This document shows positions 1 through 8,564 of a stretch of DNA of 13,800 nucleotides, one piece after another. How positions within the stretch are numbered: position 1 is the first letter of the stretch; each line of letters begins with the position of its first letter. A program made the translations under genes and the position numbers. Source of the stretch: Neonectria sp. B-13 (lineage: Eukaryota > Ascomycota > Sordariomycetes > Hypocreales > Nectriaceae); assembly GCA_002682825.1 (NCBI GenBank), contig NOKP01000016.1, positions 4,967 through 18,766 on the forward strand, written 5' to 3'. The notes below the pieces were generated by a model. It was given only the letters and a program-made list of their open reading frames with translations, was not told where the DNA came from and searched no databases.

Positions 1-1896
1 TACGTCGCAACGTCGACACCCTTTTCCCGGAGGTACGAGGCGGCTTGCGCCAGCGCCAGGGGCAGGCCGTCTAGCAGCTCGAGGAGCTGATCACAGTCCG
101 AGCCTAGCATAAAGTAAGATTCTATCACGCTATAGTTGATATATGAGACCGCCAAGACTTACCGAGCTCGCTGCCATACCATCTCTCGAAAATAGCCCTA
201 CTGAGGCTTAGATCAACCTTGGCCAACCGCCTGGACTCGCCTAGCTGCGCAAGGCGCGAAAGCCGCGTTGTGACCAGTATTGCCCCGTGATCGCCGGGCA
301 GGTAGCGTCTTAGATTGTATGCGCCTGTCACGCTGCCTTGCTCGTGGTCTTGGTCGACATTGTCGAAGATCAACAGCCAGTCGCCGTTGTCGGGCCGCGC
401 AAGCCACTCCATCACGCTCGCGACGGCGGCATCGAGATCGTCCTTGCCGTGAGCCTCGGACTGGTTCCGGCCTGTGCTGGGAATTTGTCCTTTGGGAATC
501 CGGTTGACGCAGCCAGCAATGCTCCCTCTAAGGCGGTCCTCTGACCTGCCGTCGAGCCAGAAGACCGAGCTGAACGTAGCCTGGTGACGCCGGGCGAAAT
601 CAATAGCTAGCTGTGTCTTCCCGACGCCGCCGAGTCCGTGCAGCACGAAGACCTTCCTCGTCTGTCGGGAATGCGATCGGCGGGGAAGGAGGTATTTCTC
701 CAGATCGGCGGTGTCGGACGGCCTGTCGACGAAGTTGCTCGACGCGGGTACACCGTCCAAGCTATAGGGTGTCTTATAGGAGCCGAAGTCTTGCGACAAT
801 GGATTAGCAACACTACGATGGAAGGGAACGTAATATAGGAACTTGCGGCGACCAGGATTAACTAACATTGCTTCCTCGCAAGGCCGTTTGCGCATGCCTT
901 CAGCTGTTTAAACACGTCCTGCGACGCGACGTAACGTCCAGTCGCCGCGGCAATCTCGCGCTGCTTCCTCGACTCTTCCAGGCCGACATCCTCGAGACCG
1001 CGGGCGACATTGAAGCGGAAGTAGCGGCCTTCGTCGTCGAGGCTGGATTTGTCGCGACGAAACTGCTCCGCCGTCGTCTCTGTCTCTGTCGCGAGCTTCT
1101 TCAAGGTGGCTCCGATGCCTAGGACATCATCACGCACGGGCCTCAAGGCGGGTACGCCCGTCCCGATCGACACCAGGCACCGAAGACTGCCCTGCAGCTG
1201 GTCAGGCCAGATGTCCTGAGCCTGGTTCCAAAGCGCGTATACCGGGTTGTTCGCTCCCAGGGCACCATCGACGAACTGCTCTTGAAAGGGCCCGATGGCG
1301 ATTGGATCGAAGAAGGTAGTCGCAGCAGACGTAGCCCGGCAGGCTTGCCATATCTTGGTGGAGTCAAATAGGTGAGCCACTCCGCGAGGGGGGCGGTAAC
1401 TCGTCAGGCACACCGTGTCCCCGGTTTCTTTGCTCATCGCGCACACGAAGCTTGTCGGTTAGCCGTGCCGCAAGGAAAGAAGGGAGCCAGAAACTCACAC
1501 TTTGCAAGCTGTTTTGGAGGGATCTTTGAGAAGCGCGTCTTCGCTATAGCCATTATCCACCAGGATCTGCTTGACTGCCTGCTCCAGCGCCACAGTATCG
1601 AATCTGCCCTGGAATTGGCCGTTGATCTTGACCCTGTGGCTCTTCTTCTCGAACACCTTGTCGGACAAGGCCGTGTAGGCAGCGATGCATTCGTCAACGG
1701 TCATCCCCAGGCGCCCCAGCATGATGGCGATCAGGCCGCCAGTGCTGGTGCCGCAGATCATGTCGAAGTAATCGCATGGCTTGGGCGGGGAGTCGGGGTC
1801 GATGGTAGACATAAGATTTTGTAGAATCATCAGCGAGGACAGGCCGCGGACTCCGCCGCCGTCAAGGGCAAGTAGGCGAATGTCATTGTCGGGCAT
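1..1896 (-). CDS. Patatin-like phospholipase / NB-ARC NLR protein (3' end outside window)
   Basis: Likely intracellular NLR-type immune or heterokaryon-incompatibility receptor. Spliced model: exons 1896-1499, 1450-867, 789-163 and 103-1; introns 1451-1498, 790-866 and 104-162, all GT-AG and frame-preserving, giving about 570 residues before the window edge. The patatin domain (about 1-330) keeps the oxyanion loop DGGGVRG (12-18), the nucleophile motif GTSTGG (Ser51) and the catalytic Asp in VDGA (Asp194), so lipid acyl hydrolase activity is plausible. NB-ARC follows: P-loop GLGGVGKT (379-386), Walker B WLLIFDNVD (465-473), VTTR (500-503), GLPLAL (549-554). In this family TPR or ankyrin repeats normally follow and would lie beyond position 1. 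The ATG at 1896 is chosen because it starts just before the conserved LLALDGGG strand. Codons look undamaged, unlike the divergent NLR at 3053. Domain calls are firm; the biological role is inferred. Confidence 0.9.
104..162 (-). other. Intron 3 of patatin-NLR gene
   Basis: 59 bp, donor GTAAGT, acceptor ATGCTAG. Splicing joins FERWYGSEL to GSDCDQLLELLDGLPLAL, restoring the NB-ARC C-terminal helices and the GLPLAL motif. The unspliced frame stops near 125. Confidence 0.87.
790..866 (-). other. Intron 2 of patatin-NLR gene
   Basis: 77 bp, donor GTTAGT, branch-like TTGCTAATCC and acceptor GCAAG on the minus strand. It removes the TAG that ends the patatin frame and joins it in phase (T plus AC gives Tyr328) to the linker that leads into NB-ARC. 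The exon boundary coincides with the domain boundary. Confidence 0.8.
1451..1498 (-). other. Intron 1 of patatin-NLR gene
   Basis: 48 bp, donor GTGAGT, branch-like GCTAACC and acceptor ACAAG on the minus strand. Without splicing the frame stops at TGA one codon after Lys132. Splicing restores the conserved patatin stretch reading TACKVFVCAMSKETGD. Confidence 0.88.
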
Positions 1897-3052
1897 AGTG
1901 CTGCGGTTAGCGGTCTAGCGTTAGTAAACTTGGCGAGGCAGAAAGGCAGAATGATCTCCGTCGTGCTCGTAGTTGTCCGAAAGCTTAGCTGGAGAGTCGT
2001 CACCAGCATCAGGTATGGAGGACCCAGGCGATGGCCATGGGCTAAGAACGGCCGCTGAGGCAAGCAACGCAGTGTCAGCCGCACGTGGGCCTGATTCTGT
2101 CTGTCGGCCTGAGAGAGTAAGTGGGAGGGGAACCTTAGAGACCCAGCCAACGTCTGCCTAGTTCTGAGTGGAATTTCAGCCACGTGGCTGAGGTCGTGGC
2201 AGAAGCTGGTGAACCGCGTCGCGGACGGATGCCCTTGGGCGCCAGTAAAGGTTCAAGCTTTGGTCTGCGGGGCAGGTACATCGACCAAGAGGACAATAGT
2301 GGACTTCAGGTATGCAAAAACAGACCAGAAGCTGGTTGCTTCGTCCAAACGGATGCCTGGTGTTTGATCTGACGCATGCGTTTGAAAACAGACACCTTGT
2401 GCTCTCTGTTCTAGGATGAACTCCGGGCTGCTATATAGCAGTTGTGGTGGTGGATATAATTATCATGACCCCTCCTTTGTCAAGATCTGCAGACTACCGC
2501 TATTATGGCTATTCTTAGATTTCAGCTGGCTATCTTGTCAGCACACTCTTGCGATGCCGAACACTTCGTGCTGATTGGTAGCCAGGACGAGTCCAGGGCC
2601 GAGCGACCCGTCCCATGCCCACTAATCCGGGACAGGTCTTAACGATTGCCCTACGCGTGCTACACACTCCAGCCACGGAGGGAGCGACCTAACGCGTCCA
2701 CGACGCGCTATGCCCTATAGCAGCGCTAGGAGACCGCTGACCGCGGACATCGACGGAGCAAGCGCCTCCATAGAACAGATTCTTGTGCTCATTTTCACTA
2801 TCAGCCGTTGCCTCTCTCCCTAAATAGCGATGTACTGTGTCGGGCCAATCATTGCGAAATGCACAAAAGCGCTTCTGCCTCCTCGGCGGAAGTCTAAGCC
2901 GCAACTCAGCCACGTTACAGCCTCGCTGGGCGCTCACCCTAGTACATTTGACAGATCCCCTCCCTCATCCACACGGTCATCTCAGGCCGCTGAACCGCAA
3001 GCTAGAGTCCTTCGAAACCACTTCCCTGACCATCAGAAAATCATCGCTTGCC
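1897..3052. promoter_or_regulatory. Divergent intergenic region between two head-to-head NLR genes
   Basis: About 1.16 kb without a convincing coding frame, lying between the start codons of the minus-strand patatin-NLR (1896) and the plus-strand NLR (3053), so it should hold both promoters. Visible elements are a perfect 14-bp palindrome with a TATATA core (2428-2441, CTGCTATATAGCAG), an inverted CCAAT (ATTGG near 2573-2577) and a TAAATAG stretch near 2821-2827, about 225 bases before the plus-strand ATG. Base composition is normal here; the TA-rich decay begins only after 3210. Short open frames in both directions show no family resemblance. Confidence 0.5.
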
Positions 3053-4990
3053 ATGGCTGAGGCGGTCGGACTTGCTGCAAGCGTCATCGCAATCATTGAA
3101 CTGTCCGCTAAAGTCGCCGACCTCTGCCTCCAGTACTCCAAGGTTGTCAGGAACGCTAGGGCGGACATCATACGCCTCCGAACCCGGTTGGACGACCTAG
3201 ATACAACCCTCTAGGGTATTCAGTATCTTCTTGATGACCGGAATAATCAAGCGCTTGCGATATTGCGAAAACTGGTCGACTCTATTGATGGCTGTACATT
3301 AGAGCTGGTCCAGTTGTAGAGCAGGCTGGATCTAGGCAAGGCCTGTAAAGTGATGTGCTATTTTGGACTTTGTGCCCTTAAGTGGCTGTTTGATAGCAAG
3401 GAGGTTAGTGATATTATCTCTACCCTAGAACACTATAAATGGATTATTACTCTAGGTCTATAAATCGACTAAACGTAAGTCAGTGAACTATCTAGATGTT
3501 TTGAGTATAATAGACTAGGCTGATAGTATTATCCTTATAGTATGCTTCTCTTTGACATTAGGCAGAGGATTGAAAGCGTCTCGCTTTAACCTGAAGAGGA
3601 TGTATCTATAGCTTGTAAGCCCTGCTTTAGCCTATTGTTCAAATGTAACCCTGACTTCATCAACTGACCTAATATTATAGTATGGATAAAGGAGCAATAT
3701 ACAAGCCCTATTGGTCATATAGCCCTTATAGGCATGGGCAGATTCAGGTATAAGCTAGAGTGGCTAATAAGCTTATGTAAGACTATTACTATACTAACTA
3801 GCTATAGTAAATCGCAGGTTACTATTCAATTTGCATATTACATCTATAATACATTACTATAAACCAGCGTCTTCTAGGTATATACAAGTTCAAAGCCAAG
3901 GTTTAAAGAGGCATACTGGTCCATTGTGGACAATGTACAGCTACCTAGGCGAAATAATCCCAGCGTTGACATGCTTAGGCTAGTTTGCGACTGGCTGCAG
4001 AGAGAGAAGCTAGCCTATGGTTGATGGTCTTAGACAATGTTGATGACATTAACCTCTTCTACCTTAGCTCTAGCGCTAGAAGAGATAAGGCAGTATGCTA
4101 TCCAGTAGATAAGAACCCGTCTCGCGGGGCATACATTGGGGAAATCTAGGCGAAGGACAGCTTACCCTCAGCAGATCGTAACAATAAGGCTACTGTACTA
4201 AGCGTATAATAGCCACTTGCAGTCTTCCTACCAAAATGCTATAATAGAATCATCCTTATTACATTATATAGCATGGATACCACTGAGAAGTTAATGGGTA
4301 GCTATAAGGCTATCTATAGGATCTTAGCTATAGATAATGCCTAAGCCCTTTAGCTTTTCTATAATAAGCTATAGAGAGACTTTAATGAGAATGCTACTGC
4401 TAATCTTTTTTATACTCTAGATTATATCCTATTAGCTATTACCTAGGTAGTAGTGTATATTAATTGTTATACTCTCTGTATATTGATAAAGATATATCTA
4501 GATGCCTTCTGGGAAAGTAATAAGAAGAAGGGCAGCCTCCTCAACAGTGATACAGAGGATCTTCAATAGGATAAGACCATCTCTAACTCTATAGTTATAA
4601 TGTGGCAAGTAACCCTTGAACAGATATGCTGTAAGAGACTATCTATAGCCAATCTGCTCTTACTTATAAGCTTCTTTAATCCGTAGGGCATTCCTAAGTT
4701 TGCATTCTATAACTATAAAGGCAATCTAATGGAGAATGTGGATGGGGTTAAGGATGATGAGGATGATGATGAATTTGAGGATGATCTAGATGTCCTCTAT
4801 AGCTATTCCTCTATATTCATAATAGTAAAGAGGGATATGTGTAAGATGTATACCCTAGTGCAGTTTTGCACTTGTGTCTAGCTATTCGTAGTTGATAATG
4901 TAGACTGATAGAAATGATTGTTTTTATGCACTATGTTAAGATACTCCCCAAATGGTATATTCGAGACCTGGCCTATCTGTTATCTACCGC
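3053..4990 (+). pseudogene. RIP-decayed NLR gene (fungal N-terminal domain plus NB-ARC)
   Basis: ATG at 3053 has strong context (GCCATGG). The first 53 codons (MAEAVGLAASVIAIIELSAK and onward) are intact and match the helical N-terminal domain common on fungal NACHT/NB-ARC proteins. The frame then meets TAG at 3212 and 3317, TAA at 3461 and 3470, and more later, nearly all readable as former Gln (CAG/CAA) or Trp (TGG) codons. Two introns still fit in phase: 3475-3540 (GTAAGT) and 3748-3807 (branch TACTAAC). The P-loop survives as GMGRFSKSQ, with two expected Gly codons changed to Arg and Ser (G to A). A one-base deletion near 4018 sits just before the Walker B region LMVLDNVDD. Later stretches such as FLPK, LDYI, KKKGSLLN and an acidic DDEDDDEFEDDLDVL still follow the NB-ARC order, ending near FETWP (about 4970). 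The C-terminal repeats are missing. Surely non-functional as a full protein. Confidence 0.85.
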
Positions 4991-5049
4991 GTTGTCTTGA
5001 TCTATCAGATGATATTGACTAAGGCTAAAATTACCATAAATAACAGTGT

Positions 5050-5982
5050 GTTTTCGTTCATGTCGTGAACATTGACGTCAGCACCGTTTGCGAGCAAGAG
5101 CCTTACCATTTCACCTGATGACTTCTATACAGCATAGTGAAGCGGTGTTCTCTCGAGTCGATCCGGGATGTTGACAAGTTCTGGGTGCTTCTCCAAGATT
5201 GTAGCGGCACATGCGACCTGCCTGTTCATTGCACAAACGTGCAATAGCGTTCTATCCATACAATCTTGAGAATTCATGTTGATGCCATGATGCCGAATCA
5301 GCAAATCAGCGACAGATTTTGAACAAAGAATCAGGGCAACATGCAAGGCCGTGTTTCCGTCTTGATCCCGCGCGTTCGGATCTACATTAGCAGTAGAGAG
5401 AGCATAGTTGGCAACTTCAACATTGTTGAAAGCAGCAGCAACGTGCAATAGGGCTTCTCGCTGTAAGAACCAAGTCCAGCATGAAATCCCGGGTGCAGGG
5501 TGCGTTAGCTCCTCGGCCACATCTTGGTGGGTTCTGCAATATTGACGGCAGCTCAAGGGCCCCCATTCGACTTGTCGATAAGGGGCATGGAGGATCCGGG
5601 CTCTGAAAAGGCCCAGATTCCACTCCCCGGCCACTTGGATTCGATTATACTCCAGGTCGAGCTTCCTGGGCTCGCCGATCCATCAGACGTGGCATGGGAG
5701 CCATGGGACGACGTACCGTGTCGAAGAGATGACCAAACGTTGAGATTCGCGTGGCTCTCCATCTGCGAAAAGCAGCGCCGCATCACCTTGGGTGCCAACG
5801 AGTGATTCCCGAGAAAGAACAAAAAGCGGTATGCTAGAGAAATAGTTATCGCGATGGCCTGTTTGAGAATATGTGGTGCTGAATTTACGAACAGCAATTA
5901 GGGTGTCCTTGTCCCAAAGTGGCTTGTCCAGATCCAGCGCATGACACGTCTCGATCAGCCTTTCCGCGCGCCAGAGAGGAAG
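5050..5982 (-). pseudogene. Ankyrin-repeat protein gene, spliced, interrupted by TAG and truncated
   Basis: An open frame on the minus strand runs 5982-5717, then a 51 bp intron (5666-5716), then 5665-5125. The acceptor just above 5982 is TCATAG. The N-terminal half (about 90 residues, containing LDLDKPLWDKDTLIAVRKFS) has no recognised domain. The C-terminal half carries ankyrin repeats: ALLHVAAAFNNVEVANYAL, NTALHVALILCSKSVADLL, RTLLHVCAMNRQVACAATIL, then RTPLHYAV followed by TAG at 5127-5125. The frame continues past this stop with repeat-like SGEMVRLLLANGADVNVHD and NENTLL to about 5050, so the TAG most likely replaced CAG (Gln). The tail runs into the TA-rich block of the neighbouring NLR. 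The true start is not found; 5' exons may lie in 5983-6321. It could still yield a shortened protein. Confidence 0.7.
5666..5716 (-). other. 51 bp intron in the ankyrin gene
   Basis: Minus-strand donor GTACGT, branch-like TCTGATGG, acceptor CCCAG. Its length is a multiple of three and it contains an in-frame TGA, so unspliced RNA would stop. Splicing joins ISSTR to KLDLEYNRIQVAGEWNL without a shift. Confidence 0.72.
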
Positions 5983-6321
5983 CTATGATCAAGCTAACAC
6001 ATACTAGACAGTCACAAAAGCAAGACTTAAGAGATTTAGTGCCAATTAGCGAACTTAGGAGCTTAAATAAAATTGAGTAATAATAAACAACACACAGCGA
6101 GGCTTTTCTTCGCATGTTAGGACTTAATCGACCCAGCAAGCAAACAGCCTTGCCAGACGACGCTCTCGAGGCCACTTGAGAAGGAAGACTTTGGTGTTGC
6201 ATTTACGGTTTCCAATGGGTTCGGTGACGACACCGGCAGTCGATGTTGACAGATGAGAAGGTCGGTAGTCGGAGAGATCTCTCAATGCAAGCCATGAGTT
6301 ATGAACACGACCCCGTTGACC
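5983..6321. other. Spacer between ankyrin gene and MFS gene
   Basis: No firm gene. On the minus strand the frame after the MFS stop codon stays open for 65 codons (6321-6127, containing KVFLLKWPRERRLARLFACW) to TAA, without an ATG. It may be a lost 5' exon of the ankyrin gene or chance. 5985-6120 is AT-rich and has stops in all frames of the minus strand. Confidence 0.35.
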
Positions 6322-7308
6322 TCAGGTAGCCGCCTTCCCTCTCGTCTCATAAGACAATAGCAAAAACACAACTCCCGCCACCATGAACAAGGCTGCAGAG
6401 ATCCAAATTGGCATATCTGTGTCGATGCCAATGTACGCAGCAATGATGGGAGCCATAAGCCCACTCAATCGATTACACATGGCCAATAATCCGTTCGCCG
6501 TCCCTCTGATCGGGGCTGGAAACAACTCGGGTGTGTACGAATACAGAAGACTGTAGACCAAGTTCTGGAAGAAAGCAATGGCGCACGTGAATCCCAAAAC
6601 GCTCGCACTCGAAGTCGTGCGCGTATACAGGAACAAGAAGACTCCCGTTCCGAAGCAGTCAAACGTCCCTGTGCCCTTGCGACCGATTCGCTTCAGGTCG
6701 ACCGTGAAGCCGCCCAGGACAGAGGCAGGAATACCGCACACGGCTTGGATGGCGTAAGTACGGCACGTGCTGCTCAGAGAGGAGTGCCCAAGCGTTACCC
6801 CATTGTTTTCGAGGTAAATGGGGATGAAGGAGTTGTACAGAGGATACGCCATGTCGATGGAGCACCACAGGAAGAGCATCATCAATGTGGACAAGGCCAG
6901 TCGCGGAGTGGAAAACAGGGCCTGGATCTTGGCAGGTGTGAACTTGTGGAAGTTCCGCTTCAGGATATTCCGAGAGTCGCTGTTTGGAGCAACAGGTTGC
7001 TCGGTGTTTGCAGCTGCGGTACGGAGTTCAGTATCGATGGCTTCGAAATGCGATATGGTTAGCCACGTGTGGTGTTGTTGTTGTTTCGCGCAGCAATCTT
7101 CTGCACGACTTGCACGGCCTGCGCGTCGAGGCCTCTTCCGAGGAGATATTTGGGCGTTTCGTAGACGCGGAAACACAGGCGCATGAGGAACATGACCAGA
7201 GTTAGGCCGCCAAAGGTCCAGTAGGTGTATCGCCAGCCGAGGTTGTCCTCGAACCTGCATTTCCCAGCGGGGGTATCGGACGGACAGGAGAAGTTTGCAA
7301 TAAGCGGC

Positions 7309-7377
7309 CTGATACAACTGCTATTAGTGCTTTGATTTGCTTTGGCGTTTGACATGTAACGCCACAGGTATGCTTAC
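7309..7377 (-). other. Canonical intron of the MFS gene
   Basis: 69 bp, donor GTAAGC, branch-like CACTAATAG, acceptor ATCAG. Splicing reconstitutes the Trp codon in ALIGW and leads into PLIANFSCP in phase. Confidence 0.85.
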
Positions 7378-7763
7378 CATCCGATAAGAGCTGCAACAGC
7401 CTGACCAACAGACCTAAACCCAGACTGCATAGGAAGCAAGTACTGATGCGTGGCGGGAACGAACTCGAGAAAGATGGCACTGTCGACGGGTTGGTTGCCG
7501 CCGGTGCCAACACCAATGAAGGCGCAAAAGGTCGCGATGGCTACAAAGTTAGGGCTTCCTGCGCCGACGAGGCCAGCGACTGCCGATATCAGCAGCGTGA
7601 CGTTAAAGGCCAGCCGCCGTTCGACGAATTCAGCCGTAATGGGCCAGAGCGTTGAGCCGACGACGAGGCCCGCGTACTTGGCGACGGTCAGGAAGGCGAT
7701 GCGCTCGACGGCGAACTCGTTCCTGACGGCCGGGCTGATGATGGTGATAGCTTGCATCCAGAA

Positions 7764-7821
7764 CTGCGGGCGGCGTGAGTAAATAAATAGAAGTCGTGAG
7801 GGTGGGTTTCGGGGGACTTTC
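7764..7821 (-). other. Putative intron with GA instead of GT donor in the MFS gene
   Basis: The conserved stretch FGWFVDN must join FWMQAITIISP. The acceptor CCGCAG at 7766-7764 is normal, but the position expected for the donor reads GAAAGT, as if a GTAAGT donor had lost its T. Use of the GT at 7817-7816 would put the next exon out of frame. Length 58 bp. Confidence 0.65.
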
Positions 7822-8076
7822 ATTGTCGACAAACCACCCGAAGCCAGTCATGGCGAATATCTTCCACTGGAGGGATCCCATCCCTGTGTCGATGAAGGCC
7901 TGGTTCATCACGGCTACCTTTCGCTCGTACACCTCGTCTGCACCCTGTGGGACGGCGCGGGTGTCGATGCCATGGTAGCCGTTCTGCTCGTCGACAGTAC
8001 CTCTGGAATCCGCAACAGTAGGTTCCTTCTTCTCGTTGAGAGCCATATATTGGATGGTTGAAGAAGTAGTTGGCAT

Positions 8077-8564
8077 TTGTATTGGTGCCACGGCTCAGGC
8101 TTTTGTAAAGAGAATAAAATATAGACTGACCAAGGCACTGGGAGCTGGTTTCAATCGACAGGAACTCGTCACGGCTCATATACTCGTCCCAACGCCAGGG
8201 CCGTGACTCGCAGTAGTTTCATCCTCACCATATATCGACGAGGTTTGTTTGTTCGGTAAAGCTCTACCTCATGCTGTCTAGAGGATGCACTTTCCCTCAC
8301 AACGCTCAAGATCGGGGTACGGGTAGCGTCATAAGTTAGGCCGCGCTTCGAATACTCCTCTTCCGTCCTGGCGCCATCTGGTTAATATCTCTGGACTTGC
8401 TATATATGTAGATCATTGGGCGGAGTTGAAACCTGGCACTGATTACGGAGTACTGAGCTGCTGAGATGTATTTAATTCGCTCTGGGCCGCTGTGAACCGT
8501 CAGCAGAGACGTCCTGGACAATTGCCTTCATCATACTCGGCCTGGGTCGGTCCAGCTACGGGGT
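8077..8564. promoter_or_regulatory. Former divergent promoter between MFS gene and dioxygenase remnant
   Basis: 488 bases between the transporter start and the first usable codon of the dioxygenase remnant. TA-rich stretches occur near 8110-8125 and 8398-8408. The N-terminal coding part expected for the dioxygenase is not found here, so this spacer may contain a deletion joint. No other gene is seen. Confidence 0.35.

Larger units (their letters stand above)
6322..8076 (-). pseudogene. MFS transporter (sugar / SV2-related type), frameshifted
   Basis: Membrane transporter of the major facilitator superfamily, normally about 500 residues with 12 helices. Reconstructed parts: exon 1 8076-7822 (start MPTTSSTIQY; a second in-frame ATG is at 8046), intron 7764-7821, exon 2 7763-7378, intron 7309-7377 (GTAAGC, branch CACTAAT, CAG), exon 3 from 7308. 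Diagnostic stretches are MTGFGWFVDN, GVGTGGNQPVDSAIFLEF, MQSGF, VYETPKYLLGRG, YTPELFPAPIRGTANGL and the end SYETRGKAAT. Two lesions are visible. The first intron begins GAAAGT instead of GT. At about 7066-7083 the frame of KIAARNNN must shift by two bases to continue as TWLTISHFEAID; the unshifted frame stops at TAA 7061-7059. The substrate cannot be told. It is divergent to the dioxygenase remnant at 8565. Most likely a pseudogene, unless the frameshift is an assembly error. Confidence 0.83.

Noticed and set aside
1372..1824. 150-codon open frame on the plus strand
   Set aside because: Antisense to the patatin domain, whose motifs and introns are clear on the minus strand.
1830..2183. 117-codon frame on the minus strand overlapping the patatin start
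   Set aside because: It overlaps the patatin start in another frame and shows no family pattern; probably 5' leader of the NLR gene.
2837..3052. In-frame extension upstream of the ATG at 3053
   Set aside because: Composition looks like untranslated leader, while the ATG at 3053 has strong context and starts the known N-terminal domain.
5690..5700. TGA in the ankyrin frame read as a second nonsense mutation
   Set aside because: It falls inside a canonical 51 bp intron that joins the flanks in phase.
5524..5805. 93-codon plus-strand frame
   Set aside because: Lies antisense to the spliced ankyrin gene and its intron; no domain pattern.
5553..5897. 114-codon minus-strand frame
   Set aside because: Wrong frame of the ankyrin gene; the spliced frame explains the region better.
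6745..7205. Several plus-strand frames of 70-120 codons
   Set aside because: Antisense shadows of the MFS transporter.
8336..8521. 61-codon minus-strand frame
   Set aside because: In the divergent spacer, no recognisable feature, likely chance.
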